From positions 17,747,337-17,811,336 of the forward strand of contig CP099854.1 in NCBI GenBank assembly GCA_030062745.1: a DNA stretch of 64,000 bases, written 5' to 3'. This document shows, one piece after another, positions 51,470-63,554 of the stretch (its first letter is position 1; each line of letters starts with the position of its first letter). The position numbers were made by a program, and so were the translations under genes. Below the pieces are notes generated by a model. That model had not been told where the DNA came from. It did not search any database and saw only the letters and a program-made list of their open reading frames with translations. The DNA is from Capitulum mitella (taxonomy: Eukaryota > Arthropoda > Thecostraca > Pollicipedomorpha > Pollicipedidae).

Positions 51470-51705
51470 GTGTGAATTTGCGTTCTTTATGGGGGGACAT
51501 GTCCCTCATGTGGATCTTGGTGACTCCAAACGTGATTTCCTCCTCCCCCAGAGTTTCCTATTTGGTAAGTTCATGATATCCGAAAAACAGAAACTGCCGT
51601 CATTCAAAATTAATTGGGATAAATCCTTTGAGAAGTCCATATTTGGTATTTCTCTTACGTTGTCGGGTCCTTGGCCCGCCCTGCCCTCCCCCCCATGGCT
51701 TACAC
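51470..51705 (+). repeat. Dispersed repeat, copy E
   Basis: Contains GTGTGAATTTGCGTTCTTTA, a CCCCAGAGTTTCCTATTTGG block, TTGGGATAAATCCTTTGAGA and GGTCCTTGGCCCGCCCTGCC, parallel to copies A-D. Confidence 0.55.
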
Positions 51706-52251
51706 AAAACGACACCCTTTATGCCATGCGTCGTTTGTGAGAAGATGGGTGTTGAAATGCACTAGCTTTGAGACATGTCATAAACATGCATGATTTACAT
51801 AATTTCGCTTAGCTTCATGTCTTTCTGCAAAACTGAAAAAGACAGTTCACGAATAAGCAGTCCAAAAAACGCTCATCGAGGCTATCGCTTTTCTTGCCAA
51901 TCAGATGCGCGAATTCGCCCTCGCTCACGCATACGGCTGAAGGTAGCTGGCCATAGAGTTCTCTTCCCTAGAGCTTGCGATCCCTCTCTTAAACATCGCC
52001 GCACGAGAACGGGCTGTCCATGAGTTTTTTTGGGCTGCCAACGAACGGCACGCGTCAAGAATTTGAAACTCGCTACAGCTGACGTTACATCCTTGCGGTA
52101 TATTTTCCAAAATGAAAATTATAAATGGGTCATGTGAGGTCACTGAGTTCTAACGTTCTTGAGACCTTGCAAGTCGATTTGATAGATCTGAGATGCGTTT
52201 TTACTGGTTTCTCCGTTTCTCCGGGGTATGAGGACGTATTGAGAAAGTTTT

Positions 52252-52300
52252 GAAGAAAGAAGAAAAAAAAGAAGAAAGAAAGAAAGAAAGTATTGAGAAA
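52252..52300. repeat. (GAAA)n-like purine tract
   Basis: GAAGAAAGAAGAAAAAAAAG followed by GAAAGAAAGAAAG. Confidence 0.85.
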
Positions 52301-52436
52301 GAAAGTGATTCATGGCCTTTCAGTGAATGCTGGACGACGCACGGATATTGAGAGGCCAGTGATCTTTTCAAGGTCAAGTAAGATCATTGGCCTTACCTGA
52401 TCTCAAAGTTTATTTGAATCGGCTTTAGGGTAATTT

Positions 52437-52733
52437 TTGGCACTGATTTCGGTAACAGAAATAGCTTTTGTTTTACTTGATTATTGGGACATTAGTTTTT
52501 GGCAGTATATCGCAGTTTTTGACAAAAGCCGCATCATAAGAAAAGCTGCTGATTACATTGAACTTCTCACCGGCCTGACAAAACGACTAACGACTGCGTA
52601 CGAGGTCTCAACAATTTCATTATCAAGCTACCACAACAGCATGGCTTGCAGACCCTTCTATTACAACAATGTCACGGCGGTGGCACCTCATTTGCCAAAA
52701 GGTACCTACCTGAAAGGTTGTCGAGTGATCTAA
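52437..52733 (+). CDS. Unrecognised open frame, 98 codons
   Basis: Plus-strand frame with mixed composition: a hydrophobic start (VLLDYWDISFWQYI), a basic middle (RIIRKAADYIELLTGLTKRL) and a PYY-like end (HLPKGTYLKGCRVI). I see no known motif, ribosomal context is not informative in a eukaryote, and no splice-linked neighbour is evident. It could be a transposon fragment or chance. Confidence 0.2.
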   Translation: MALISVTEIAFVLLDYWDISFWQYIAVFDKSRIIRKAADYIELLTGLTKRLTTAYEVSTISLSSYHNSMACRPFYYNNVTAVAPHLPKGTYLKGCRVI

Positions 52734-53372
52734 AAGGATCAAATCATATATCGTTAGAATAGGGAACACTCTACACGCTTGTTTTTGTTCCGCCGCTCTG
52801 TCTCAATTAGGATCGACGTGGGCAGTGTGGGGGGGGGGAACCCCTCTCCCCGTCGGGCGCTTAGGTCAAACTCTTTACGTCTGCCGAGGTTCAATATTCA
52901 GAATCAGCTTTAAATTACATTTATCTCCTTATGTTTGAAGAAATGTGTATTTGTGTACACGGAGAAGAACGAGGTCTTACCAGAATACAGTGTTACTGGG
53001 AAAACTTTGATCTGCTGGGGTATGAGCGACATGAACCGGGGAAGAGGACCAAAACAAGAAAGAGGGGAAAATAGCAGAATTGGTAACAATAACAGACAAC
53101 AAGTGTCTCTAACAGGTGTTCAGTAAAAGAGAAGAAATCATCGCGATAATATTTTGGCAAAAATGGTTACTGACCTTATCCAAAAAAGTAACCGCCAAGG
53201 ACGTCCAAAAATCCCAGAAATGAGATAAAACATCACTTGTTACTTCCTTCAGCTTAAATGCCATAAGTGCACGAGCGTTTTGGAAACTGATAACGCCAGA
53301 GGTATTTTCGGAAATATCGTTCCATGTAGCACTACACAGCTAATGCCAGTTACCGAAAACTGACAGGACCAC

Positions 53373-53485
53373 CGAAAAGTTGGCACCGACTCCTCCCTAC
53401 CCAAGGGCTGCTACACACATGATCAGTACCATTGGTCATGTGTGTAGTAATGCTTAGGTAGGGAGGCGCTAGTGCCAACTTTTCG
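53373..53485. ncRNA. 113-nt fold-back, miRNA-precursor-like or MITE
   Basis: CGAAAAGTTGGCACCGACTC at the left pairs with the reverse complement of the right arm (CGAAAAGTTGGCACTAGCGC), continuing through CTCCCTACC and TACTACACACATGA to a short loop near ACCATTG. About 50 nt per arm with few mismatches. Either a fold-back transposable element or a hairpin RNA gene; expression is unknown. Confidence 0.45.
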
Positions 53486-53489
53486 ACGT

Positions 53490-54560
53490 CCCTTCCAGCC
53501 CGCATTACGTTAGGGGACGACAGCGGACGATGATCATCGGCACCGCCCTATTGGCTAAACATGCAAGTTCTATATTTAAGCCCTGGTGATCAAAGTTTTG
53601 TACGTTAATAGTAATGGGAACGTAAATCAGGCTCTGTAAAATAAGGGCATCTTTTATTCTGTCTATTTAATCTCATTCAGTTAAGGTGCCGTACGACTTT
53701 GCAGTCGGAGGACCCTTCAGCTCCATTGATCAGTCAATCAATCGATCTCAATCAGTTAGCATAAACCCGAACTTTCGCCAGAATTAATCACGTTTCGAAT
53801 GGGGACCTCATCTGAAATAATGAACAGCAAAGTTGCGCTGGAAAAAAAATCGCAGGCCAGGATCAAAACTGGCACACTTATTTGATGCAGGCTACAAGTC
53901 TGCATCAAAGCGGAAGCTGGATCAAATCAGATCAAAATCGGAAGCTGAAGTGTGAGACAGAAATTTTGTGCGTACTTCAAAAACTGAAGAAAAAAAACAT
54001 AGTATGATGACAGAAATTGATACCAAGCGAAGATTCGTCTCTGAATAAGATCGGGACGAAGTCCAAAATTGCCACTCATTTAAAGCACCCTTCCGTCCAT
54101 TTCAAGAAACTGCGAGTTTGGTGATACATTAGAAATTATCTGCGGACTTTGAAACGTGTCACTCCAGTATAAAAATTACGAAGGCGTCTCTGAGGAAAAC
54201 TGGCACAAAATTCGAAATCGGTACGACACTACAGTTACAAGCATCCGTCTCTATACCATATCAGGCAGCAAGTTGGCTGATGGCGTCCAGACTACGTGGC
54301 CTTCATTGTCTGAAAGTTATCAATATGACGCCTCGATAAGAGTCGTCTCTGGAGAGAATTACAACGAAATCCCACACCGGTACGGGAGCGTGGCGCAAAA
54401 TATAAGATGATTATTTTGATTTCCACTCAAAACATGATTTATGCTCACAGATTTGTCGCAGTCACGCCAAAACTAGTTCACACTAAGAAGAATTGTGAGG
54501 TATTTTCAAAGTCCTTAATATCAGCCGTTTGGCCATGACCGTGGCTGCAAGGTATTCGTT
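53490..54560. other. Intergenic, no gene seen
   Basis: Short open frames only; nothing supportable. Confidence 0.45.
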
Positions 54561-54562
54561 CC

Positions 54563-55649
54563 TTAACCCTATTCCCGGAGGGCTAGACGGCATGGTCGAT
54601 TCCCAGCAGGGGGGGGGCGGGTTCGACCCCCCCGCTGAGATATCGAGAACTACACATCCGATTTCATCGCAACAAACGGCAATCGATTTGCTAAGACGTG
54701 AACCGCATTTTTATAAAAAGAAATTTTCGGAATTTTGAAAGGTGTGGATACAGGGTCGCAAAAATGTCAAAATGAGGGGTATTTTTGGACTTCTTATAAC
54801 TCTATTGTTTTTGAACCGATTTCGACGAAACTGGCATCAATCGAGAGATTATGGATAGGACTTTTACCATTGATACACACATCTGAAATTTTGAGAAAAT
54901 TCATGGGCGTTCACAGGCTTTCAAAAATACGAGGATTATTTTTCCAAAAACTGAATGAACAAAAAAGGCAAAAACACTTTTTTCGCTTCTGCTAGTCATG
55001 TTATGCTAAAGAAGTACAAACTGCGTCACAATGTTTGTATAATGTTAGCATAGACGGTGCCAGGGACATGAAAAAGGGGGAACTGTCATGGTCACACGTT
55101 CTTCAGACCAACTTAACTTGCGACCTTTGACCTTAAATGACCTCCAATGACCTTGGAGTCACTTGGAATGATCTCATATGGATTTAATATTGTCTGTAAA
55201 CGTTTTCAATCATTTGAATTCACTCCATTTCAAAAATTTCATTTTATGGCTACTGCGATATAGGGTACGTGTACTGACATTTTAGGTCATAGCTCCGTGA
55301 CCCGATCTGATATCAAGCTGAAACTTGATACGCAAGTAGAGGGCACCTTTTGCCCAACTATTTCGCTATACATCCATATAAAGCTTTGAGTTCTATATTA
55401 AAAACGCTGTTTTTGACAGACATTTTCCTTTTCCCCTCAACATGGCCGAAAATGTCCTGAGGTGCCTCCCAAAAACGTTGCCTGGCTCCGGCCCTGAGCA
55501 AAATAGAATTTTGAAATTTTGTCACGGCACGTAGAAAGAACAGCTAGAAAAAGTCACCAAGTTTTGGGAAGCTGCACCAAAAAGCCTGGAATTGGCAACC
55601 AAAAAATCCAAGGAGGGCGGATTCATACCCCTGCCGGGAATATGGTTAA
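54563..55649 (+). mobile_element. Non-autonomous piggyBac-like element, copy 1
   Basis: The left end TTAACCCTATTCCCGG and the right end (reverse complement) TTAACCATATTCCCGG, both at TTAA. The 1.09-kb interior is AT-rich with GACCTTTGACCTTAAATGAC-like words. Its body is homologous in inverted orientation to 58,143-59,190. No transposase frame. Confidence 0.75.
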
Positions 55650-55783
55650 CGACAAAATGACCTTGGCGCCAACCTCAGCACCTGCTTCAGCACTAGTTTC
55701 GATGATAACTTCAGCAACGGCTTCGACAACAGCTTCGTCAACAGCACCATCACCGCTTCCAAAACCAGCTCCAGCGCCAGCGC

Positions 55784-56023
55784 TCAGCACCACTTCCAGT
55801 CCCTGTGCTGGGTCGGTCGGCACTCGATCGGACACTCCTTCGGCAGCGTGAGGTTCACACGGAGCCGCGGCGAGCCCACGAAGTCCTGGCGGTTCCGCCG
55901 CCGGCTGGGCCACGGCCGGCTGAGCGGGAACCTCCGGCAGGTGTAGCTGTCGTGGGCCAGCACGTCCTGACGCCGCACCATCTCCGGCCACAGCCGCCTG
56001 GCCAGCACTGTCTGGTCCCAGGA
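55784..56023 (-). CDS. Last exon of a conserved MRDHP/DQ-WP family gene
   Basis: 240 bp including stop (55,784-55,786), acceptor GTTTCAG|TCC, phase 0. It encodes SWDQTVLARRLWPEMVRRQD, VLAHDSYTCRRFP, a basic PWPSRRRNRQDFVGS and a Cys-containing end ECPIECRPTQHRDWKWC. With the upstream exon it forms a set of motifs (FHVMRDHP, AGMWGG, DQ..L...WP, HDSY.C, FVG) that I associate with a conserved glycosyltransferase-like family of unassigned function. The family name is uncertain; that the reading is coding is well supported by two phase-matched exons. Confidence 0.75.
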   Translation of the reverse strand, partial: SWDQTVLARRLWPEMVRRQDVLAHDSYTCRRFPLSRPWPSRRRNRQDFVGSPRLRVNLTLPKECPIECRPTQHRDWKWC

Positions 56024-56029
56024 CTGAAA

Positions 56030-56950
56030 CGGACGCACAGTCATGCTGATCCTCAGGGTGTTTTTCATGGACCTGTTTGTTTGTTCGACCTGTTTGTTCC
56101 ATGCCTTCTGTTGGTTTTTTTTTGGCGTGAAGCGGCCTCGTTCTTGACAGTATTCGGCATGTCTGTGTGAACAGAGTGTGATCTACGGTTTGATGACAGC
56201 TGTTTAACCCTAATCCTCTACTCAAAGCGCGAGGAATCATTGCCTTATGTGGCCTTATTCGGCCTCTCCCCGAAAATCGCCAGAACTAGCCGTCCTCTCT
56301 GTGTGCAAAAAGGAATAGTATTCCTTTCTTTTTGGCATGACGCAAACTACATTTTTATTGACATATATCTTTTAAAATGTCATACTGGGAGGATAGAGGT
56401 AAGCAAAAGAGTCAGACAGATAGCATTTTTACTTGTTGCAACTCGTTTATGGACCGATTTTGATGCGATTGTGATTCATCACTGGGCACAATGAAATTAC
56501 GAAAGCCTGAAATAATACGCACAAAAATGGGTAGCAAAAGTCGCCAAGTTTCGTGAAGATTATCTACAGATCCTGGAAAAGTAGGGCAAAAAATCGAAGT
56601 GGGCATCTGAAGTTAATCGTTGGAGACCCGTACATCGACTGTTGGAAAATGTTTACTGTACAGAACATCCGATGGAAGAGATCATCATTTTCCGGACTTC
56701 ATTTTTGATAAAAGTACGGTTTTATGCCAGAAGAATACATTGCTCGGCTCGTCGGAACATTAAAGAAGTTTGAGATGAAATGGAGAATCATTTCGGGAAC
56801 AATCTTTTGCGGCAATGTACGAAAAATGTTCTATCATATTTATCTGTGATTCGTTTTACATTATTTGCATGTTGATTATGTTATTGTGTTTCTACTCGTT
56901 TCCTATATTTACCTGAACTTTGTTCATTTCCTTTTTTTGTAAACTGCTCT
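56030..56950. other. Intron of the MRDHP-family gene, left part
   Basis: AT-rich intron sequence without further feature. Confidence 0.5.
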
Positions 56951-56952
56951 GA

Positions 56953-57075
<123 letters not shown>

Positions 57076-57634
57076 AAATTTCCTTAATTAAAACAAAGAT
57101 GCAGTACAGCGGGCTCCCGATGTCATAGCGGCGAGCGGGAGGGCTCAACGCAAAAACTTGTTCTAGTCTTCTTGCTAATCAATGCGGCATTGTTTTTTTA
57201 ATGGTCCATGAAATCATTTTAAGACCTATCGTTAAGCAACTGAACATGCGGCTCATTCTGGCAATGGTGAATTTACGAATGTTACTCCGCATGTGACCCG
57301 AAATAACCCGAATTTTTCAACCCTGGTGATTTGTATTGGGCAACATCTGCAACTTCACCGTTCTGAAGATGGTTACGAGGTTATCACAGGCTACCATAGG
57401 TCAAGCAAAACACTTATGATATTCGGCATGCATGACAATTTTTGCTGGCCGAAGTAAAAGACTATGAATCAGATAACAAACTGAGGGCGTGGGCAAAACG
57501 AAATTTTAAGAAAGAAATGAACAGGACCACCCAGAACGTGATGTTTTGCATGAGAAATAAACGCGGGTAAACATTACTGCCCGGAGCGGTCGGCCAGCCG
57601 GAGTCGCTGCCCCTGGCCGGCTGGATGTCTGCCG

Positions 57635-57718
57635 CAGCCCGATACGGACCAGCGCTCGTCCACTTCCCTGATCCAGCAGCCCGATACGGACCAGCGCTCG
57701 TCCACTTCCCTGATCCAG
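57635..57718. repeat. 42-bp tandem duplication
   Basis: Two identical copies of a unit starting CAGCCCGATACGGACCAGCG and ending CCCTGATC, lying 70 bp beyond the 57,791 donor. Confidence 0.95.
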
Positions 57719-57790
57719 CAGCTGGAAAGGGCCCACCTAGACGCATCTGCGGCTCCCGGCATTGGCTGTCGATGCAGGCAGCAAACCTAC

Positions 57791-57973
57791 CTTGCCCTTA
57801 GTGTTGGGCGATTCGTCCAGAATCGCGTGCGCCATCGGCCGGTAAATGTCGTTGTGCCGATTCCAGCCTCCCCACATGCCGGCCAGCATTGCGTCGCCGT
57901 GGCCTGGATGATCCCTCATGACGTGGAACGTCATGTTGGAGTCGATCCACGCCTGTACGGCGTCCCTCTCGCG
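57791..57973 (-). CDS. Penultimate exon of the MRDHP-family gene
   Basis: 183 bp, 61 codons, acceptor CACTTCCAG|CGC, donor AAG|GTAGGT, phase 0 out. It encodes RERDAVQAWIDSNMTFHVMR, DHPGHGDAMLAGMWGGWNRH, NDIYRPMAHAILDE and SPNTKGK, which joins SWDQTVL of the last exon. Relatives place an SRDxDSRL motif just before this point, so an upstream exon should exist; none is visible between here and the window end. The gene may be a fragment, or its next exon lies far upstream. Confidence 0.8.
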
Positions 57974-58142
57974 CTGGAAGTGTAGGCGAGGCGATAAGTG
58001 ACGTCATCGTTTATCCGCTCGTCGTCCAGCCAGACCGCCGATCGGGCGGACTCAATGAGGTAGGCACGAGTGGCCACAAAAGTAATGGTAAATACTCGGG
58101 CCCGCATGGAAAAGCTATCGTGTTTCCGCAATGGATGGGGCT

Positions 58143-59190
58143 TTAACCCTATTCCCTGCATGGGAGGGAGAAGCTGAATCCGTCCCCCTCAGGTTATTTG
58201 CTTGCCAGCTGACACAGCTTCACGAAACTTGGTCACTTTTCCTCACTATTCTTTGTACGTACTGCAGCAAAATCTTATAATTCCGTTTTGCTCAGGGACG
58301 GAGCCAGGCAACGTTTTTGGGACACACCTCAGGACATTTTTGGCCGCCTTGAGGGTAGAAGGAAAATGACTGCCAAAAAGAGCGTTTTTAAGCTAGAGTT
58401 TAAAAATTTAAATGGATGTATAAGAAAATAGTTCGACAACATACAAATACAATTTTATTAATCTCAGGTCACTTCACACTGTCAGGTCAAGGTCAAAGCC
58501 AAAATCTGGTTTTATAGTAATAATTTTGACGCTGTTCTTTCAAATGTGTACCCCGGAATAGATATAACATAGACGGATACCCCTTGCTCGTTTACCAAGT
58601 TTCAGATTGATATCAGGTCAGGTCACGGAGCTATGACCTAAAATGTCAGTGTATATACCCTATATTACAACAGACTTAAAACGGAATTTTAAAAATAGAT
58701 TGAATTCAGATGACTGGAAACATTCTCAAATAATATGAAATGCAGACAAAACTATCCCTAGTGACGCTATGGTCACTGGAGATCATGTAAAGTCAAAGGT
58801 CGTAAGCTGGTCCGAAGAACATGTGACCATGACAGTGCCGTCTTTTTCATGTCCCTGACGCAGCCTATGCCAATATTTTACAAACATTATAATATGATTG
58901 GTACGTCTTCAGCATAACATCACTAGTAGAAGGTAAAAATGCGTTTTTAACTTTTTTCTAATCCAGGTTTTGAAAAACTAATCTTTCTATGTTCAAAACC
59001 CTGTAAACGCCTATAAATTTCTCAAAATGTCAAATATATGGACCACTGGTAAAAGTGCCTCTCGATTCATGCCTATTTCATTCAGATCGGTCCCTAAACA
59101 AGAGAGTTATAACAACTCCAAAAATATCCCCATTTTGACGTTTTTGCCCCCGGTTTCTACCCCTTTCAAAATTTTGAAAACCCCTTTTTA
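58143..59190 (-). mobile_element. Non-autonomous piggyBac-like element, copy 2 (inverted)
   Basis: Starts TTAACCCTATTCCC at 58,143. Ordered matches in reverse orientation to copy 1 include the GGAGCCAGGCAACGTTTTTG word (copy 1: AAAACGTTGCCTGGCTCCGG), the ATATCAGGTCAGGTCACGGA area, and the ACCCCTTTTTATAAAAATGA end. The far terminus is not clear; a TTAA at 59,221 lacks the CCC end, so this copy is probably truncated. Confidence 0.7.
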
Positions 59191-59335
59191 TAAAAATGAA
59201 GCTATTCAGTCAAGCATTATTTAAGCATGACATGTTGACAAGTGGAAATGAAAGTTTTTAATCCTGGCTTCTTTTCTTTATTGCATTGTTGTGTATGAGT
59301 ACCTAGCCAGGTTTTGAACAGGCAGACACACACAG

Positions 59336-59342
<7 letters not shown>

Positions 59343-59401
<59 letters not shown>
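59343..59401. repeat. (TA)n microsatellite
   Basis: About 29 TA units preceded by CACACACA words. Confidence 0.95.
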
Positions 59402-59403
<2 letters not shown>

Positions 59404-59469
59404 TTCATTGATTTCAACAAATAGCAGGCAATGTAGAGGAGGTTTGAAAAATATTTAAATGCCACATAA

Positions 59470-60600
59470 CATTTAACTGATTATTTATTTAACTGATCAC
59501 CTGTCAAATTTTTGAGCTTAGCACGGTCGAGTGGCCCTCGGAAGGCCAGAGTCAGCACGGAGGGGGATACTAAGTGGCAGCCGTGTCCGTTTCAGTCGTG
59601 CCGTTGAGAGCGGCGAGAGGTTTCGCCGACTTTCTTATTTTCCCCAAGAAGGAGAGAGTTGTTGATCCCCCTCCTTACCTCCCATTCAGCAGGTGGCCCA
59701 TGCCTAGACGCAGCGCTCCATATGCGGCAGTGCTCAGCTGGCCGCCTGTTGTCGTATCCCTGTACCCTGTATCCTCATTCCCAATTCTTGTTCGACCTTC
59801 GTAGTATTCAGTCCAGTTTACGACGCCCTTTTTACGTGTTTTCCCGACCGCGGAATGGCCTCGGTCGATGAGGACGACATGTTTATGTGCAATACAGTAA
59901 AATGCAATGCAAAAATGGGCGGTCTGCAAACATGAAGCGGGTTCCCAGCCCCATCCCCTTATTCGTCCGGTTTGTGGGGAGAGCACTTTTATCACGGGCG
60001 AAGCAATTTCATCCAGTAGTTCGAAGTAAGCGTCCGAAATCCAAGCAATGGTCTACCAAAAGAGGGGAAAAACACGGAAGTTGAAGAAAACATTTTGCAA
60101 GTATTTACATTTATTTGTCAAATCGCTCCTTTTTTACAGAAGGCAGTGCTTTTCAACAACTGTACTGAAAGCAGTTGAAGTCTGCACCGTGCCAAAGGGC
60201 GTCCCTGTGCAGCGCCTGTTCGGATGCGAATCCCGGGTGGTCTCAGTGCGACTGAACGTCCAACTAGTTTCATCCAGAAAATCGGCAGAGAAGAGGAGCT
60301 TGAAGAACTCGTCCAGCAGCCCGACAACGAAACCAAATGTGAAGAGGCCATGGAAACGGACAGTACGGAGCAGCAGACGATAGCGAGGCGGCCGTCTGCA
60401 GGAGCCAGCTTCAGCACTGTCTGGAAACGGCACACAACGCGACAGCCTGGCCGCCTACGAGGTTCAGCCGAAGCAGGCGCAGCGCATGAGAACGAGACCT
60501 GCCTCCCCGCCTGAGATCGCTGCGGGAGCGGACGAGGAACGCCTGCAGACTGGGCGCGGCTTCCGGCGTTGCCAAGGGATGGCTCCCGAGACATGAGGTC
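59470..60600. other. No firm gene
   Basis: Several open frames, including an acidic plus-strand one at 60,224-60,514 (REEELEELVQQ, EEAMETDSTEQQ), lack recognisable motifs. Confidence 0.4.
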
Positions 60601-60619
60601 AGGGAGACCTCCGGGGCAT

Positions 60620-60790
60620 CTGCGCACGCTGCTGTCAGTGTGGACGAGGAGCGTGTCCTGAGCCGGAGGCGTGTTTGTCGCGCAGGGCCAAAACAGTGTA
60701 GCACGAGACGCTGCCGGTGCCGGCAGGCCGGGGCACTGCGTTTCCGAAGTTCATGGCGTTTGCGAAGGTGTTATAACCGTCTGCACGCGT
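60620..60790 (+). other. Cys/Arg-rich reading, possible transposon-protein remnant
   Basis: One plus frame reads VDEERVLSRRRVCRAGPKQC followed by STRRCRCRQAGALRF. CxxxxCxCRxAG-like tails occur at the end of some invertebrate transposon proteins, but expected later cysteines are missing. Stops follow at once. An AATAAAG word at about 60,873 could be a polyadenylation signal. Confidence 0.2.
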
Positions 60791-60799
60791 GAACAAGCA

Positions 60800-61755
60800 G
60801 TCGAGAAAAGCGGAGGAAGAGAGTCTGATGCGCCTAGGTTCCATGTGAGCTTTGTCTTTCACTGGAAAACGTGAATAAAGAAAGACATTCGTTGCGATGG
60901 CTTTGTTTTTCATTGGAAGAGTCCAAGGTACTGGATTTCCGTTCTTCATTAGCAGCAGGTGAACAACAAGAGGACTTTACTTACGTTGTTTTTCACTAAC
61001 GATTCTGAAACGGAATGCATGAGTCGTGACATTACCCCGCAATGCCAGGGGTCGGGGGACAGCCCGAACACAATACCTTTTTGCGGACGCCGTATCTAGG
61101 CACTTCAAAACATTTTTCCAGAAGCTGACGCAAGTTGGGCGAGGTGCGTGGCATGATTCTGTAGCATCAGGCACGAGAAACAACATCTTCGTAGCCATGC
61201 GGAGACCCGGCGCGGCTAGCCTTGGAGGATGACGCCCGCCCTCGGAAATGCCCCCATTTACTCTTCAGCGCACTCTTGCGCCCCCTGAGCACAACCAATC
61301 ACCTGCAGCTGGGCCCCAACACCGCTCCCAATTCAGCAAGTTTGACTTGGCACCAACTGGTTAGGCATCACGCAAAACTGCAACGTCGTCTCTAGCTTTA
61401 CAATGCAGGTAAATCATTAAAAACTCTCCGGAAATACTGTAAACGACTGTATTGCTGCAGACACCCCGAGCGCACTGGGTGTTTCACGGAATGCCTAAAA
61501 TCGCTAGTCAAATGATGTCAAAATCAGACCTAGTCCTCAGCTACGGCAAACGCCGGCGTAATCGATACAATCTAGGCATTTGATGAAATGCCCAAAAATC
61601 TGGGCATTTGATGTACACGCCAAACTGCCTACGACTATCAGTCATGTAACGGAAGACAGCCCACATTCAGCCCAGATTCGGCCCAGCCCAGATTCGGTAG
61701 GGAATTCCCTTTACGGGCAGATAACTCCCCACAGAACTTAAGAAACCTGGCTTTG
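60800..61755. other. Intergenic, no gene seen
   Basis: No supportable feature. Confidence 0.45.
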
Positions 61756-61761
61756 CCACTC

Positions 61762-62805
61762 ATCAAATGAAAGCACTCGTTAACCCAAACACAACTGTGT
61801 AAAGAAAAATCACCTACCTTGTCTATGGGGAAAGTTATAGACGATCGAAAAAATCATGTCAACCATTCCCAAAATAGGGGGCGGCCCACACCTAACGATT
61901 TTCTCCAAAATTGACACCTTAAACCACCGACACAAGCCCATCAATCTGGCTGAAGAAACCCTACGGGCCATTGAAATCTAAGGGGTCAAAACCCCCTGGG
62001 AAAATTAAACACGAGTTTTACAGCTTAAACAGCGCCACGCATAGGCCGAATGACACATCAAATGAAAGCACTCGTTAACCCAAACACAACTGTGCAAAGA
62101 AAAATCACCTACCTTGTCTATGGGGAAAGTTATGGACCATCGAAAAAATCATGTCAATGGGGCGGCCCCTACGATTTTCTCCAAAATTCACACCTTAAAC
62201 CATCGACACAAGCCCATCAATCTGGCTGAAGAAACCCTATGGGCCATTGAAATCTAAGGGGTCAAAACCCCCTAGGAAAACTAAAAACGCGTTTTACAGC
62301 TTAAACAGCGCCACGCATAGGCCGAATGACACATCAAATGAAAGCACTCGTTAACCCAAACACAACTGTGCAAAGAAAAATCACCTACCTTGTCTATGGG
62401 GAAAATTATGGACGACTGAAAAAATCATGGCTATGGGGCGGCCCCTACGATTTTCTCCAAAATTCACACCTTAAACCACCGGCACAAGCCCATCAATCTG
62501 GCTGAAGAAACCCTATGGGCCATTGAAATCTAAGGGGTCAAAACCCCCTAGGAAAACTAAAAACGCGTTTTACAGCTTAAACAACGCTACGACTAGGCCG
62601 AATGACACATCAAATGAAAGCACTCGTTAACCCAAACACAACTGTGCAAAGAAAAATTACCTACCTTGTCTATGGGGAAAGTTATGGACGATTGAAAAAA
62701 TCATGTCAATGGGGCGGCCCCTACGATTTTCTCCAAAATTGACACCTTAAACCATCGACACAAGCCCATCAATCTGGCTGAAGAAACCCTATGGACCAAG
62801 GTGGG
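61762..62805. repeat. ~276-bp satellite, four units
   Basis: Unit starts (CATCAAATGAAAGCACTCGT) at 61,762, 62,056, 62,332 and 62,608: one 294-bp unit, then two at exactly 276 bp. Conserved words include CTACCTTGTCTATGGGGAAA, GGGGCGGCCCCTACGATTTT and CACAAGCCCATCAATCTGGC. The fourth unit breaks off near 62,792; the unit's end reappears after 62,876. Confidence 0.95.
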
Positions 62806-62876
62806 GCCGAATCCGCCCCCCCCCCCTCCCTGCCGGGAATCGACCATACCGTCTAGCCCTCCGGGAATAGGGTTAA
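62806..62876 (-). mobile_element. Solo piggyBac-like terminus inside the satellite
   Basis: Its reverse complement starts TTAACCCTATTCCCGGAGGG and matches the left end of the 54,563 element for about 70 bp. Its TTAA coincides with the TTAA of the satellite unit's GCTTAAACA. The rest of the element is missing. Confidence 0.8.
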
Positions 62877-63274
62877 ACAACAGCACGCTTAGGCCGAATG
62901 ACACATCCGGGCCTGGCCGAGGTGGTGCTTGGCCTGCAGACGGGCTCGGCCGAGCCATAGCTGATCGGGACAGGGAACCAGCGACATGGGCTATAGACCT
63001 AAGAAATGGAGACCGGTGTTGGTATCACATGCGGAGACAGGGGAGCTGGGATATCGGCCTTGGACAGAGAACCGCGACAGGGGACCAGGGAACAAAACTG
63101 CGGCCATTTAGATGTGTCCCCACTGCAGCGTCGCGCGCAGTCGGCGTATTTGCTGGTCCGTTGCTCAACCTGTTAACAGAGCTCTCGGTAAAAATATAAA
63201 TTTCATGAACAAATAGAAAACTCATGAGATATGTCATGTCCATACCTGGTCAGGACAGGGAACCAGCAACAGGG

Positions 63275-63370
63275 GCTGCAGCGATGCCGCGACAGCGCCG
63301 AGGTCTGGGTGATGTCAGAAGAGTGAGAGTGCCGGCGGACTCCCATCCAGTGGTGAATGGCAATTGTCAT
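63275..63370 (+). repeat. Duplicated segment, copy 1
   Basis: GCAGCGATGCCGCGACAGCG to CCAGTGGTGAATGGCAATTG. It matches 63,909-64,000 with substitutions and a few small indels. Confidence 0.75.
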
Positions 63371-63554
63371 TTGTTCTCTGAATTTTTAAAATGCATTGGA
63401 CAATGGCTGTCATCTTGAGGACACAATGTCCCTCCCCCATCCGACGGCTAACACAGAATTCAGAAGTCAGTCCTTGGCTGGACCGGAGGTTACTCCAGTG
63501 ACGTCCTTGGCGACACTAGAGGTAACGTCCTTGGCTGGACGTTTCCGTCATTTC

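Noticed and set aside
55519-55851. Ala/Ser/Thr/Pro-rich plus-strand protein
   Set aside because: Antisense to the last exon of the MRDHP-family gene and crossing the piggyBac-like terminus.
57931-58161. Extension of the MRDHP-family exon upstream of 57,973
   Set aside because: The correct frame has a TGA just upstream and CACTTCCAG is a good acceptor; the longer open frame is in another phase.
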